From Cylicocyclus nassatus (taxonomy: Eukaryota > Nematoda > Chromadorea > Rhabditida > Strongylidae): a stretch of 64,000 nucleotides of DNA. The position numbers and the translations under genes were made by a program. This document shows, piece by piece, positions 22,966 to 35,451 of the stretch (its first letter is position 1; each line of letters opens with the position of its first letter). Location: positions 9,475,753 to 9,539,752 of the forward strand of contig CATQJL010000223.1 in the NCBI GenBank assembly GCA_958299035.1, read 5' to 3'. The notes below the pieces were generated by a model. It did not search any database, had not been told where the DNA came from, and saw only the letters and a program-made list of their open reading frames with translations.

Positions 22966-23680
22966 GCCTCTATTGATGAATTCAGAACGGGCAAGTCTCT
23001 CAGATCAGACTAAAAATGATTGGAGCGAGAACTTGGTCAGACATTCGAGATAAAAAATGCCTCAGTCAAAGGCTTTGTAAAACCGCTGACATCAACACCG
23101 AAGAAAAAATCGATAGCTGGAAAAAGAAGGTTGGAGGATGCGGTTCAAAAAAACTTATAGTCACGTTCATTGTGATAATCAGAAATTGAGGTCTTGTTTT
23201 TGAGAACTTTCGTCAAAACAGCTGCCAGGATTATGCTACACAACCTCCAGTAAGCCTAAAAGAAGATGTAGACAAAAAGTTGAGGCTACTATGATTTCCA
23301 GTTGCCTTTGACAGTCACAACGGCAAAAAGCTGCAGCATTGTATTCCCCCGGTCCCTTTCCTATTCTACAGCAGATGATCTCAGGCTGTATGAGCAAACG
23401 TTCACATAACAGAGAAACTTTTGAATTAAATGCAGGAATGCACTCAAATTTGCGCACCATCACATGAAAAAACGAAACATTCAAGCACCTGTGAGACGAA
23501 AAGCACTGAAGGCATGAAGGTAGGGAATCGGCAAAACGGACCCTTCTGGAATTCTAGTAGATTTAGGTGTAAACCCCCCCCCCCCCTCCCCACCCCAAAA
23601 ACTGTAGCCAAACTCCCCCCCCCCCCCTGCCAGTTCATGAGCTAGATCCTGAAAAACGCGCTTCATAACTCCACCAACCC
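22966..23680. other. Gene-poor stretch with two C-tracts
   Basis: No gene. It contains two poly-C runs (about 23573-23590 and 23615-23630) which open proline/glycine-rich frames. Confidence 0.35.
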
Positions 23681-24140
23681 CGCCCACTTCCACTGAGTGG
23701 GCGAGTAGTTTAGAAGCACGTCTTACAGTACATAGTACTCGATGGCATATAGTGTTTGGGCTACATTGTACTTGGGCGATCTACAATGTAAACCCACCGA
23801 AATCCGAGAAAGGTCCATTTTGCCGATCCACTGCCTTCTCTCCTTACATTTCCCCCATCTCTCCTCACACGTTCCGCGCTAGCTTATTAGCGCATTTAAA
23901 AAATGCGAAACGTGTGTGAGGAGAAATTTTATGGAAAAAGATCAAAGGAATTTTGGTTGTCGAGGATTTTTGGGCGCTCTTGGGCGCTTCTGAGCGAAGT
24001 CAGAGGAACCCGTCTTACTTCGCCGAGAGAAGCCCAAAAAGCATCCATAAAAGCCCTGAAAAGCCCAAAAGCGCCCGAAAAGCCCAGAGAAGCAGGAAAA
24101 GGCCAAAACGCCGAAGAAGCCCGAAAGAGCTGGAACGCAG
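23681..24140. repeat. Dispersed repeat family, copy 1
   Basis: This 460-bp block beginning CGCCCACTTCCACTGAGT recurs in direct orientation at 25481. Shared words include GTACTTGGGCGATCTACAAT, TTTTGGTTGTC and CCCGAAAGAGCTGGAACGCA. It contains a run of AAAAGCCC-type repeats. Class unknown. Confidence 0.85.
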
Positions 24141-24703
24141 AAACGGATCGTTGGTAGAATTCTGACATTATTTTGAGTATGCGGGCGAGAGAAAATGTAG
24201 CAGAAAACTCGGTTGCGAAATTGAAACACGTCCCTTAGCGTCAAAACGGAAGGGACGTTGCAGGTCTTACAGGCTTTTTGCGGGTTTTTCGGGCTCTGGA
24301 CTTTTTCGGGTTTTTTTTGTGCTTTTTTCTGCGAATTATGACAGGTCCCTGACAGGTAACTGAGAATTGAATGCGTTGAGCTAACTTCGAGAAGAAAACT
24401 TTGTTTCGCGGAAATATAAGTAGAATATGGCACACTCTAATTAAGAAATAAATGAAAAGATACTAGTAAGGACTAACCTTATTGAGTTGCGTAGCATAAA
24501 TGTCGCTTTGAAAATCGATAAATTCCAAGTTGCATCTGTCTCGAACGATTCATTCATACAACTTTGTGGCTCACTCCCTCTATAAGAAGTAGGAACCAAC
24601 GCTGCGCGTTTAGTAAGCAACACGTTCACGGCTAAACATAAAAATGGACAAAATCTTCAGTATATCTAAAGAAACAGCTATGCACTCACGTCTTGCGCAG
24701 CCA

Positions 24704-25022
24704 CTCAGACAATCGCTGGGGGCAGGCGGGCACCGGAAAAATAGATTGCTGATTTTTCGCACCCCGCTCGCGGATTTTTTGCAAAGCAATCGGGACTTTT
24801 CGGAAGACCGCTCGCTGAGTCAGCGGATTTTTAAGAGACCGCCTGTTGAATTTTTTTCGCTCTTATCTTTTGCAGATATATTGCTGAATTTCTGAGGAAA
24901 TCGAGAACTCAGCAAGCGGTCTTCCGAAAAGTCCTGATTGCTTTCCAAAAAATCCGCGAGCGGGGTGCGAGAAACAGCAATCTATTTTTCCGGTGCCCGC
25001 CTGCCCCCGGCGATTATCTGAG
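24704..25022. mobile_element. Fold-back MITE
   Basis: CTCAGACAATCGCTGGGGGC and the reverse complement of the right end (CTCAGATAATCGCCGGGGGC) pair. Arms of about 130 bp continue through GGCGGGCACCGGAAAAATAG and GCAATCGGGACTTTTCGGAA. Length 319 bp. Confidence 0.85.
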
Positions 25023-25480
25023 CATATGTACTGAAAATGTTCCTGTTCATGAGGTTATCCTTTTTAGAGCCATCTCTGTCAAGGAAGCTTATATGATCTT
25101 GTCGATAGTATTCCCATGTTGGTTAACGCGACTTTGAAACTTATCAAATAATTCGCTGTTCAACTCAGCGTATGAAGCATTCACCACTTCTGAAGTTGAA
25201 AATTGGAGACAGTATATCGTTAAAAACTGGAGAAATACCTCTTTTAGTGGATGTGACGGCCGTTCGACAATGATTTGTCGCAAGCCTCCGAAATGTTTCT
25301 GAAACGAAAACTATAAAGCGAGGCTGCAAAAGAAACTGATAATGATGCACAGAGAAAGAAGAAAGGGAAGGTGAAAATATGCATCTATAGTTTAAGAGCA
25401 TGAAACTTTGGTGATGGCCGGGTATAGGAAGGAACGTCGAGAAGAAGATGTGAACGAAGCGTTGATGATGATTCACGTCG

Positions 25481-25904
25481 CGCCCACTTCCACTGAGTAG
25501 GCGAGTAGTTTTGAAACATGTGTTTCAGTACTTAGTATCGAGGTTTGGGCTTACACTGTACTTGGGCGATCTACAATCTGAACCCACAAAAATCCGAGTA
25601 AGGTCCATTTTGCTGATCCACTGCATTCTCTCCTTACATTTCCCTCATCTCTCCTCGCACGTTCGGCGCTAGCTGATTAGCGTTTTCAAGAAGGTACGAA
25701 ACGTGTGTGAGGAAAAATGAGAGATTCATGGAGAAAGATCGAAGGAGTTTTGGTTGTCAAGGATGTTTGGGCGTTCTTGGGCTCTTTTGAGCGAAGTCTG
25801 AGGGACCCGTCTTACTTGGCCGAGAAAAGCCGAAAAGCACCCAGAAAGTCCAAAGAAGCCGGAAAAGGCCAAAAGCGGAAAAAGCCCGAAAGAGCTGGAA
25901 CGCA
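25481..25904. repeat. Dispersed repeat family, copy 2
   Basis: Direct copy of 23681-24140, starting exactly 1800 bp later, about 85% identical, with a short deletion in the AAAAGCCC region. Confidence 0.85.
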
Positions 25905-25918
25905 TATATTGCATAACA

Positions 25919-26172
25919 CCAAGGGGTCGCGTGATCGCGTGATCGCATAAAAGAATGCAAAACATTCAAAATAAGATATGAGAGTCATCACCCTGATTCA
26001 AAATAAGATATGAGAGTCATCATTCTGAAACCAGAACACAAAGTTAATGATTCTTTCTTCAAAACTACACCCAAGGGGTCGCTTGATCGCGTGATCGCAT
26101 AGAAGATTCCAAAACATTCAAAATAGGATATTGAGACTCATTCTGAAACCAGAACACAAAGTTAATGATTGT
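25919..26172. repeat. Tandem duplication, 152-bp period
   Basis: CCAAGGGGTCGCNTGATCGC begins each copy (25919 and 26071), and both contain CATTCTGAAACCAGAACACA. An extra ATTCAAAATAAGATATGAGA word is repeated inside copy 1. Confidence 0.85.
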
Positions 26173-26458
26173 GATTGTGACATCCGCATCCAAGCGTCAA
26201 TTCGTAGCGCATAGCTCAAACTTGAAAAATATACGCTCCGTGACGGGACCCGTAGTGCGAGCAAATCTCTCGCCGACATAATGGCATCTGGCCTCTCCTC
26301 TGGTCATCATTGAGGGGCGTTATATTTTCACATTCCTTTTTCTGGATTCGATCGCAAGCTGGACCCTCCTCGTTCGTGCGGTTAAGGATAGGAGGGACGC
26401 AGAAAACTCTGCCGTCGCGCTTGAAATGATGAAAAAATGTATATTATAGTAAGGATAT

Positions 26459-27420
26459 ATATAGGGTGCGGAAAAAGTACTGTCCCTCCAACTTGTCCCC
26501 TGAAATACCTTAATCACAAAGCAAATCTGTAGTTTTTTGATTCCCATACGTAGGGAGATCCTTGAAATTAAATAAAGATAAGTTTGATTTGAAACTGTTT
26601 GCTTCTGTCCAACAAGTGATAAAAGCGCGCAAGAACATTAACGATGCGCCGATAGCACACAAGTGCAATTTTGGACCGTAACTATACCACCAGCATTAAT
26701 ATAAGGTTCAAATCAAGTTGGTGTGTAGCGCATAATTTCTTCTCCAATATTCTGTACCCACTGTAGATGAACTATGGATTGGTGATTCTTGTTTTGGTCA
26801 AATAAGGAAGATTGTATCACACGCAATCCGCGAAAATATTCGAAAAGAGGCGAGTCAGGACTGCGCTTGCTCAACGAACTGGATCCATATTATGACTCAA
26901 GGTCCCAAATGATACCAAAAAGTGACAGGAATAATGAAAAGAGCAGCGGACTTTATCTACAGCACGATTTTGGGGTGATAAACGATTATACCTAGTCTCT
27001 GTGCGACGTTTTCTGAACGGACTCTGCTGCGCCGCAGCCACTTCCTCGATAGAAAAATTCACAACTTTTCTTCTAGTGCAACGGCTGACTGGCTACTTTC
27101 AGAATATTTCGGTGCCCACTACCACATTCCCTAACCAGTGGAGGATTTCTCAATTCCGCGTGACAAACAAAAAATTTCACAAAAATCTTCACACTTCTTC
27201 GCACCTGTAATGGGAAGTTGCAAGATTTGATATGAAGTGGGCCGCGAAAAGGAATTTGCCGCCGGGTCACTTTGTAAAATTTTGAGGCCAGTTTTTGTAG
27301 AATGCTAGAGTATATCCACCTCTTGGGAATTATGTCAAATTTACCAGAAAAACCTGTGAATCACGCCGATTTTTTGAACTATATTTTGAGGGACAGTATT
27401 TTTTCCGCAGTCTGTATATA
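26459..27420. mobile_element. Tc1/mariner-type TIR element, non-autonomous
   Basis: Ends TATAGGGTGCGGAAAAAGTA and (reverse complement) TATACAGACTGCGGAAAAAA share GCGGAAAAANTACTGTCCCT. It lies between TA-rich flanks. Length about 960 bp, shorter than an intact mariner, and no DDD/DDE transposase frame is visible. Confidence 0.7.
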
Positions 27421-28097
27421 CAGGGTGTCCCAAAAAATGTATCGAACGTTTGATCGTTAATATCTCTCTTCTGAAAAAGACTTTTCTCTTGCTTCAGGTA
27501 CCAATTTGTAGAGCTGACTTCAACTTAGATTTGCATTATAGAACGAATCACTCATTTCTCTTCATTATTGTAAGATTACGGTAGAAACTTCAAAAGGGGT
27601 TTTAAGCAACGAAAGGCCATATTTTGCCTCAGAAAGGAAAAAAACAGCCTGAAAGCTTTTACACTAAGTTAATTAGAGTTGCTGATCATAACTGTAAAGT
27701 TCCCAACTTATTATGATGCTTCATTGAAGAGTTATGCCAGGTGAGAGGTAGCGGCCATTTTTTCAATGTTCCTAAAAAGTGCGATTACACCGTTTAGAAA
27801 CCTTCGTAATCTTGTAAATAGTTGAGTATTAACCTCAGGGTCTATAAAAACCCTATTACACAAGTTTTCACAATTTTTTTGAAAAAATTTAACGGCAGCT
27901 TTTCCACATTGACACCATATGTTTCAAGTTTCTACCATAATCCTACAGTAATGAAGGAGAGATGGGTGATACGTTCTATAATGCAAATCTAAGTTGAAGC
28001 CAGCTCTACAAAGGGGTACCTGAAGCAAGAGAAAAGACTTCTTTAGAAGAGAGATATTAACGATCAAACGTTCGATACATTTTTTTGGGACACCCTG
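27421..28097. mobile_element. IS630/Tc1-type long-TIR MITE
   Basis: Starts CAGGGTGTCCCAAAAAATGT and ends with the reverse complement, flanked by TA on both sides (27419-27420 and 28098-28099). Arms are about 180 bp and very similar. It abuts the previous element at its left edge, with only the TA seam between them. Confidence 0.88.
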
Positions 28098-28106
28098 TAT
28101 ATATAT

Positions 28107-29286
28107 CTTATAGATAAAGCTGAATGTCTGTCTGTCTGTCTGTATGTATGTGTGTACGTATGTTCCGAATAGAAAATTCCATTTCTGAACCGATCCGGAC
28201 CAAACTTGGCACACATACACTTCGGGCCTCGGCGGGTGTCATAGGCTACTTTTCGTCATCGATCGATATCGATTTTATCGATTTTTATCGATTTTTTGCT
28301 GAGTTCACCTACGGCGCTGGGAGTTGGCACAGGGGGGTAATCGAGCATGGGGATTCCGAATACAATATTGGTTTTCAGGATTATCGATTACTTTTATCGA
28401 TTTTATCGATTTTTTTGCAAAGTTTGAGCTACGGGGCTGGGAGTTGGCACAGGGGGGTAATCGAGCATGGGGATTCCGAATACAATATTGGTTTTCAGGA
28501 TTATCGATTACTTTTATCGATTTTATCGATTTTTTTGCAAAGTTTGAGCTACGGGGCTGGGAGTTCGCACAGGGGTGTAATCGAGCATGGGGATTCCGAA
28601 TACAATATTGGTTTTCGGGATTATCGATTACTTTTATCGATTTTATCGATTTTTTTGCAAAGTTTGAGCTAGGGGGCTGGGAGTTGGCACAGGGGGGTAA
28701 TCGAGCATGCTGATCATCCCCAAGGGGGGTGATTAGCATGCTCGATTACACCCCTGTGCCAAATTCCAGCCCCCTAGCTTTAATTTTCAAAAAATCGATA
28801 AAATCGATAAAAGTAATGGACGATCTTGAAAACTAATATTGTATTCGTAATCTGCATGCTCGATTACCCCCCCCCCTGTGCAAACTCCCAGCCCCGCAGG
28901 TCAAACTTTACAAAAAAAATCGATAAAATCGATAAAAGTAATGGACGATCCTGAAAACTAATATTGTGTTCGTAATCAGCATGCTCGATTACCCCCCTGT
29001 GCAAAATCCCAGCCTTGCATGTCAAAATTTACAAAAAATCGATAAAATCAATAAAAGTAATCGATAATTCTGAAAACTAATATTGTATTCGGAATCCCCA
29101 TGCTCACTTCCCCACCTGTGCCAACTCCTAGCCCTGTAGGTGAACTCTGCAAAAAAATCGATAAAAATCGGTAAAATCGACATCGATCGATAACGAAAAG
29201 TGGACTGTGACACCCGCCGGGGCCCGAAGTGTATGTGTGCCAAGTTTGGTCCGGATACGGCGGAGCCGGGTAAGCCAGCTAGTTAA
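28107..29286. mobile_element. Helitron-like non-autonomous element with inverted tandem-repeat core
   Basis: The left part begins with a CTGTCTGTCTGT microsatellite and contains GACCAAACTTGGCACACATA. Then come about three to four 120-bp units in forward orientation (28317-28715), a turn at about 28718, and about three units in reverse orientation (28740-29150). It ends GGCGGAGCCGGGTAAGCCAG, CTAG, T. A CTAG end next to T after a GC-rich stretch suggests a Helitron 3' terminus. The same ends bound the 0.3-kb copies at 37334 and 47573. Confidence 0.55.
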
Positions 29287-29297
29287 TATATATATAT

Positions 29298-29659
29298 CAG
29301 TGGCGTACCGAGGGGGGGGCGCCCCCCCCCCCCCGAGAATGGGTCGCGAAATTTTTGAAAGTTACTTATAAGGGTTACAAAAATGTGCAGATGACTTGTT
29401 TATACTTGTAAATAATTAAAATAATTGTTAAAAATTTTTAAAAATTCAAAATTAGCCTTGTAAAAAATTTTTTTCGGGGGCTGACGCCACGCACACTTTT
29501 TCCAGATTTTAGGGTTTGGGGACCCGCAAAAATTTTGAGAAGCACCCCTAAAATGGCAATGAAGTCTCGAATGAAGTGCGTGGCTAAAGCCACGCACCTT
29601 CATTCGAGAAAAATTTTCGCCCCCCCCCCCCCCGAGCGAAAATCCTGGGTACGCCACTG
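29298..29659. mobile_element. hAT-type MITE
   Basis: Terminal CAGTGGCGTA...TACGCCACTG inverted repeats, 362 bp, set in an ATATATAT target (8-bp duplication compatible). Poly-G/poly-C tracts follow each TIR. An inner hairpin GTGCGTGGCTAAAGCCACGC is present. The TIR sequence is characteristic of the hAT superfamily. Confidence 0.88.
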
Positions 29660-30888
29660 ATATATATATATATATATGTACGTCTGTGTGTCTGTCTGTA
29701 ACGAAATTTGTAGAGCGAGTTCCAGTCAACGTCCTGAGCCCAAATTTTGCACATTGCATGCAACCAACATAAGCGCTTACCATGCAAAAGCACGAGTGGT
29801 TTTGTTGGGTGGATCCCTCAGAAACTGAGCGTCATACGGAAAAACTTGGGTTCTGGCCAGCAAAATTGGTTCCGTGCCACCACTTTTTGCAAAGTTGGGG
29901 ATGTGTTTGGCATGCCTATGTGCAAGCCATGGACTTTAGTCCAAAAAAGTGGACAGAAGTTCACTACTTTACGAGAATGACGCCAAAAAGAAATGATTGC
30001 GTAAATGGTTAATTTGCCATGGTTTTACCTAAGCATTTGAGAAAAATTTGCACAAAGATGTAGCTCACGTTGCCTACAGTCCTTACGGCAGCTACCACCA
30101 AGCAAGAAAGAGTTCAAAAACCTATTCAAATTTGCATTTGTTCTTCTGCGAAAAGTTTCTTTCACGCGAAATCACCGACCTTACATAAAAAGCATTTGGA
30201 ATGGGTAATTGTTTACATTTTACTCGCGATAATCGGCGCTGCGCGGTGAGTTTCATTGCCAGCATTAGTCAAGAATGAGTAGGGCATATGAACTAGGAAG
30301 TGCGAGCCTATGCGAAACAGAGGTGACGCACTGGTAAAATATAACGTACATTGGAATCACTTACGTTTATGGAGTTCATGAAATCCAAAACTGTGTGTGG
30401 GACAATCGATCATACCAAAAGAAGCATTAGCTCTTCAACATAACGTTTTTCATAGAGATGTAAAGTATGTACGTCTACCCATAGCCATATATAGAAGTGG
30501 CGTCACTGTGAAGTATTGGAGGATGATGTTGAAAGAGGAAGCAAGCGTAACAGTGACTAATTACACTGGTGTAACTTGTTGCGTTACATACTTCAACATC
30601 TTTTTCTAGTCTACCGGATAACATATAGCCATCTCTTCCTCAGTCAGTCTCATGACTCGTAGTAGCAGCCGTGCAACAGTCATACATCAGCAACCTTTCA
30701 CCGGTGACACTCCTTGTCAGATGCACAAGTATTTAGAGATAGTGTGCTTCAGTTGAAAAGAGGTGTTCTAATCGAAATGGAGCGCACCTGCAACTCCTTC
30801 TAGTCCCGAGCCCTTTTACGGGCGTTCCTAAAGTTCGACCTACTATGGTTTCGGCTCGCCAAACAAGTTAACAAACCCTTTATGCGGC
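29660..30888. other. Gene-poor stretch
   Basis: A 76-aa frame at 29782-30012 is tryptophan-rich but matches nothing I recognise. No promoter, splice pattern or element ends were identified. Confidence 0.3.
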
Positions 30889-31000
30889 GAGTCATCTGGC
30901 GGGTTACGGTAGGCATACGGTAAGTGGGTCAAATCATGGAATAAGGGTAAACATTACCCGGAGGGTTTATTCTGTGCGCAAATCCTAATAATCCATTCTC
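30889..31000. repeat. Fragment of the TTACGGTA fold-back family
   Basis: GGGTTACGGTAGGCATACGG, GGGTCAAA and GGAGGGTTTATTC correspond to arm sequence of the element at 16551-17520. Both ends are missing. Confidence 0.6.
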
Positions 31001-32839
31001 ACCATTGCGTATGCCATCCGCTTTCACTATTGTTTGAAGCTTTCGGCTGCACAAAAGGCCAATCCGTTCAATAAACTACCACTTTTTGACAGAAATGAAA
31101 ATGAATGAGGCTTTGACATAACCTGTTCTGACATGCTATGTGTTCATGCAATGAGTACATGATGGCAAGCAACTTCGAGCTTCAAGAGTGTGTCAAGGCC
31201 TAGAGTTGTAGTGATAGGATCTGTGCGCTAGACCACAGAAGTTCGAATGAAAACTTTAACATCGCTTTTGTAGCAAAGTGCATAACAGCTCCTCAAATAT
31301 CATATGGAAGCTCCAATCTTGAGAGATGGAGCTCGAAACTTTGAAAGCGAAACTCAAAGTTTCAATAAGCAAAACTCTGAGTTCCAAGAATGGAACACTG
31401 AATTAACTCTGGGTTAACGCGGTGCTTTAAACTCGGAGTTTCAACCAAATTACTACCGACCCATAAATTTTCACTCGAATGTTCATCAAGCAACGGGCGG
31501 CCATCAGTTCAGTTGTCCTACGTAGTTGAGACAGGAATTCCAAAAGAAACTGAGAGTTCAGCAAAGTGAATAATATGAATACAGAAAGGAGCGTTCAAAT
31601 GCTTGAGCGAAAGTCTATCTTCTGCTTCGATGCGATTTCTGCCTTGCGGTGCATGCGCGCTGCCTCGTTTCGTGGGACCGACCGATGCTGGGTGATATAA
31701 CCTATAACTGCTGCCCATTGATATAAAAGGGTCGTTCAGATCCCTTTATCCATGCCTGAAGTTTCATGATCGAATAATGAAGTTTAAACACATTAAGTAT
31801 CACTTTTTCCGACGATTTAAAAGTTTTCCAGCTTTCTACATTATGTTAAATAAATGCTTTTACTTCCCTGTTTCTTATTGGCCAAAAAGCGAAAAACATC
31901 GAATCTCCGTCCAAAATTTTTTTTACGGATCTCCTACTAACATACATCTATACTATCGGGATCAGATGCTCATATATGAAGTTGCTGTACTCCTTGATTG
32001 AAGACTGAGAAATCGAAATTTTCGTTTTTTTCGAAGCAATGGGGGACCGTTTCAACATAAGTAATTCTATACTACAAACCATTGTAATTATGACTGTAAA
32101 TTTTCTGCTCTCGGTTTCTCTGCAAAAACAAAATTACTCGAGTTAAAGTAGTTAAAAGTTAAGCAAGACTTTTTGGCGGATATAAGTTTTTCGGGACTTT
32201 GAAATACCTAGTTCTGCAGAGCTTGCCTTGCTTGTTTCTTACAATTACTTATTTGATCTGTCCCTTTAACATGTGAAACATTAATTCTGCGTTCAGATAA
32301 TAGTATCTTATCAGCAAACAAGCAAACATCAAATTTTTGAAGCTCTTCTCAGTAAGGGCTCCTCAAACACAGGTTACTTCCATTATTGACCACTTCTCGT
32401 TAGATATTCATTTTCGATCTTCTCTGATCTTTGATTACAAAAATGGGGGTTTAATGTAAATCTTGAGCAAACGCATATCGCCTTCCACCTCGATATTGGC
32501 ACTCTCCAATGCCGCAGTGCTGAAATCGTAAAATGTGGAGAAGTTGAAGCCGCTCCAATGATCACTCAAGTGTCAGAATTCATGCATCACATACAAAAAC
32601 TCTTGTACTCCAATCTGCATTATCCCAAGTATTTACCTGCACTCTGCATAAAGCGAAGCAAGTTTCCTTGCTCACTAGGGATCGTGAAATTTGCACGTGA
32701 GTGTCTTTGTGCTGGCCAAGAAGCAAAGCAGTAGAGTTGTGAAAAGTAAGAACTTCATCGTTATGGGAATTTATCATAAATGCATTTCAATTAAAGATAC
32801 CAGAGAAGTAAGGTCAACATTTGCGTTTTGCTTTCATAA
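31001..32839. other. Gene-poor flank of the palindrome
   Basis: No gene recognised. Nothing here is copied on the far side of the palindrome, so 32840 is a sharp edge. Confidence 0.4.
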
Positions 32840-33069
32840 TCCCTTTTCTCAGTATTCTATTTAGTAAAAGCGATTCCAAAATAGGGTTTTGTTGACTGTA
32901 ATGACTTTTGCTGAGAACATACCGCGGTGGTTTCGATAGAAATATTCGTGGAAGAAGCCACAGCATCTGGAGCTAGAAAATGAGAACGTGTGACCGACAC
33001 GGACGCAATCTCTTTTTTTCCACTTATAAATAAAGTCGCGTATCAGTTATATGTGAGTACTTCAATTGT

Positions 33070-33207
33070 TATAAGCTCCTGCAAGACGAAGGCGGTCGGT
33101 TCGGAATACGACGTGGCCGTGACGCGGCTGTGACTCGGCTGTGACGCAGCCATGTCGCAGCCGCGTTCCGCATTGAATCGACCGCCTTCGTCTTGCAGGA
33201 GCTTATA
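33070..33207. mobile_element. Fold-back MITE (left-arm copy)
   Basis: TATAAGCTCCTGCAAGACGA and its perfect reverse complement bound a 138-bp element with a GC-rich loop of GGCTGTGAC/GGCCGTGAC repeats. Confidence 0.88.
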
Positions 33208-34071
33208 CATGCAATCAGCTTTGAAGATTTAGATAAAGAAATCTCCTGACATTAACCGTAACAAAAATCTTGTGTTAATCCTCAAACTAAGCCCGCAACT
33301 CGTGACTTGGGTATGTCCGTTGCTTGTGACCAAGTGTGTCAAATGACAATTTTACGATGCCGGAGCTTCTAGATGATTTTGCCAATTGACGGGATTAAGC
33401 CTTTGTTATTATCATACCAATTATTAGATTACCCCAATATAATTGCCATTAATTTAGTTTTGCGATGCTTCAAGGTATTTTTGTGAAAATGGTGCTAAAG
33501 AATATCTTTTATCGCAAATATTTTTTCGATAAACATTTAAATATATTTTTTTTCAAAGGGTTCTTAATGACGCTAAACAGATGAATGATCACTATCTTTT
33601 TGCATCACTAAAAAAACACCACTTTGCTCCTTCACATAAATGTTTTGTTAACAAATGAACGATTTACTTCAGAAAACATAATCGGCATTTCTTTACGGCC
33701 ACTAGATCACATGTGTTTCTGTATGCTTCGTGATTCGGAGACTCCATTCTGCTTCTCTTCATCCAAATATAATATTTGATTATGGCGAGCATTTCGAAGA
33801 CACCTTTTTCCTTCAGCCAGATTTTTAGCCGATTACGTTTTTCAATGTGAGTCATTCAGTTGTTGACAATACTCCTATCTAAAGGAGTCAAGTGGAGTTT
33901 TTTAGGAAAAAGTTGTTGGATCATCTGTTTGTTTGTTATCTGTTTGTCATTGAAAATCATTCACACAAGCTCTTAGCTGTTATTAATAGCACAAGGACTT
34001 TCATATATAAAAGCGAGGACAATACCGAATGCATCGTTTTCTCTTCTCCAAGTTATAGTCGTCTCCCCGGA

Positions 34072-34292
34072 GTACGTTGGGCGGAGCTTTTGCGGACATT
34101 TCAACACGTTGGTGAACATGTTAACCCTCTACTACAAGGCTTTGTTTTTTATGATTTCTAGCCGGCAAACCTGCCACGTGTGACAACAGCATATAAACGT
34201 GGCAGTTTAGAGAGTACAAAGAATGCTTTGCATAGAGGCTTTACAAGTTCATCAACGTGTTGAAATGTCCGCAAAAGCTCCGTCCAACGTAC
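34072..34292. mobile_element. Fold-back MITE (left-arm copy)
   Basis: GTACGTTGGGCGGAGCTTTT and a near-perfect inverted partner end the element. Arms of about 50 bp include GCGGACATTTCAACACGTTG. The loop has an internal CTGCCACGT/ACGTGGCAG hairpin. Confidence 0.85.
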
Positions 34293-35090
34293 GTGCTCAA
34301 ACCCTTTGTCCCTTTGTTACCACCTTGAAAAGGCAGTAATCCCATTGATTGATTATGCTCTAGTAATCAGCTCCACGACCCCAAATCCCAAACGAAACAG
34401 CAAGCGCTGATTGCTGCAAACCACTCAAACGCATAGATGCAATTTGTTTCAAAATTTGAATGGGCGATGTGCATTCCTCTTTGTAACTGAGCGATATCAA
34501 TACCATAATTTATGCCTTTTCCTAATTTTCAAAGGGCGAAAAAGCTTGTCTCTTCAATGCTCAACGTTCCTTTTTGTAATACTTGCAAATCATAAAAATC
34601 GTCATTTATTTTGAATAAGAAATTTTTTGGTGTTTATGGTAAACTTGAACAATTATCATGTTTAGCCGAAAATGTTATACTGAAGTCGTACAGCGCCTTG
34701 ACAGCTTAAGGCAGTGCGATATGATATGTCAGAATGTGTCACAGTCTTGCTTTCAATTTAGCTTTTTCGAATAGCGTAGTCATACTCGCATCGCTACATT
34801 TTGAATTTTTCCATTTTTCGCGGTCGTCGGGTCCTGCTCCTTTTCTCTTTCACAACGTGATGACGTCACCGCAGCACTCCTATATGCGATTTTTTACGCT
34901 GACTGCTTGTGCAACATGCTTCAGTGCAACTTTTCAATGGAAACGCCAAAGTAGAAGCTGAAGCACTGAACCAGGAGCTGATCACTTAGCTTCTTACTGC
35001 TCATATTTAAATTCACTTAAATGTCGCTTGCGCATTCAGTATCACATCGAGTGTACATAAGCAATTGTTGGAAACAAATTTATTTCCATG

Positions 35091-35312
35091 TTATCTCGTT
35101 TGAAATGGTTTATGGTTGTCAGTGTCTGAATTATGATGAGCACCATTGACGGCGTCGTCGATTTGTTGGCCGCATAGACTGGAGATCACTGCGGAGCTCG
35201 CGCCGCGGAACACTTGCCCCAGTGCAAATTCGCCATTGTACAAGTCGTGCTCTCGCAACATTTCGGCCGCACCGCGCGTGGTCCGCAATGTCTGAGCAAT
35301 CCGTGCGGTCAA
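35091..35312 (-). CDS. Possible terminal exon, unknown protein (left-arm copy)
   Basis: A 73-aa minus-strand frame with higher GC content than its surroundings and a polyadenylation signal AATAAA 6 bp after the stop. A CTCAG acceptor-like site lies inside the frame (…GATTGCTCAG|ACATTGCGG), so this may be the last exon of a spliced gene. I recognise no domain. Composition is mixed, not low-complexity. It is duplicated unchanged at 49896-50117. It could equally be chance coding-like sequence. Confidence 0.3.
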   Translation of the reverse strand: MTARIAQTLRTTRGAAEMLREHDLYNGEFALGQVFRGASSAVISSLCGQQIDDAVNGAHHNSDTDNHKPFQTR

Positions 35313-35451
35313 AGAATCGTCGATACATAGAAATGCATGAAATCACAGATGAAGTAAGTGAAGCTTCAGCGAAACGTTAAAGTATTGTTATTCGTCTCTT
35401 TTTACGCCAATTATGATGTTCTTCTAGAATGATGGGTATTTGAGTAGATTC

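Noticed and set aside
29782..30012. 76-aa Trp-rich frame as a transposase fragment
   Set aside because: No catalytic motif or TIR could be matched; not supported.
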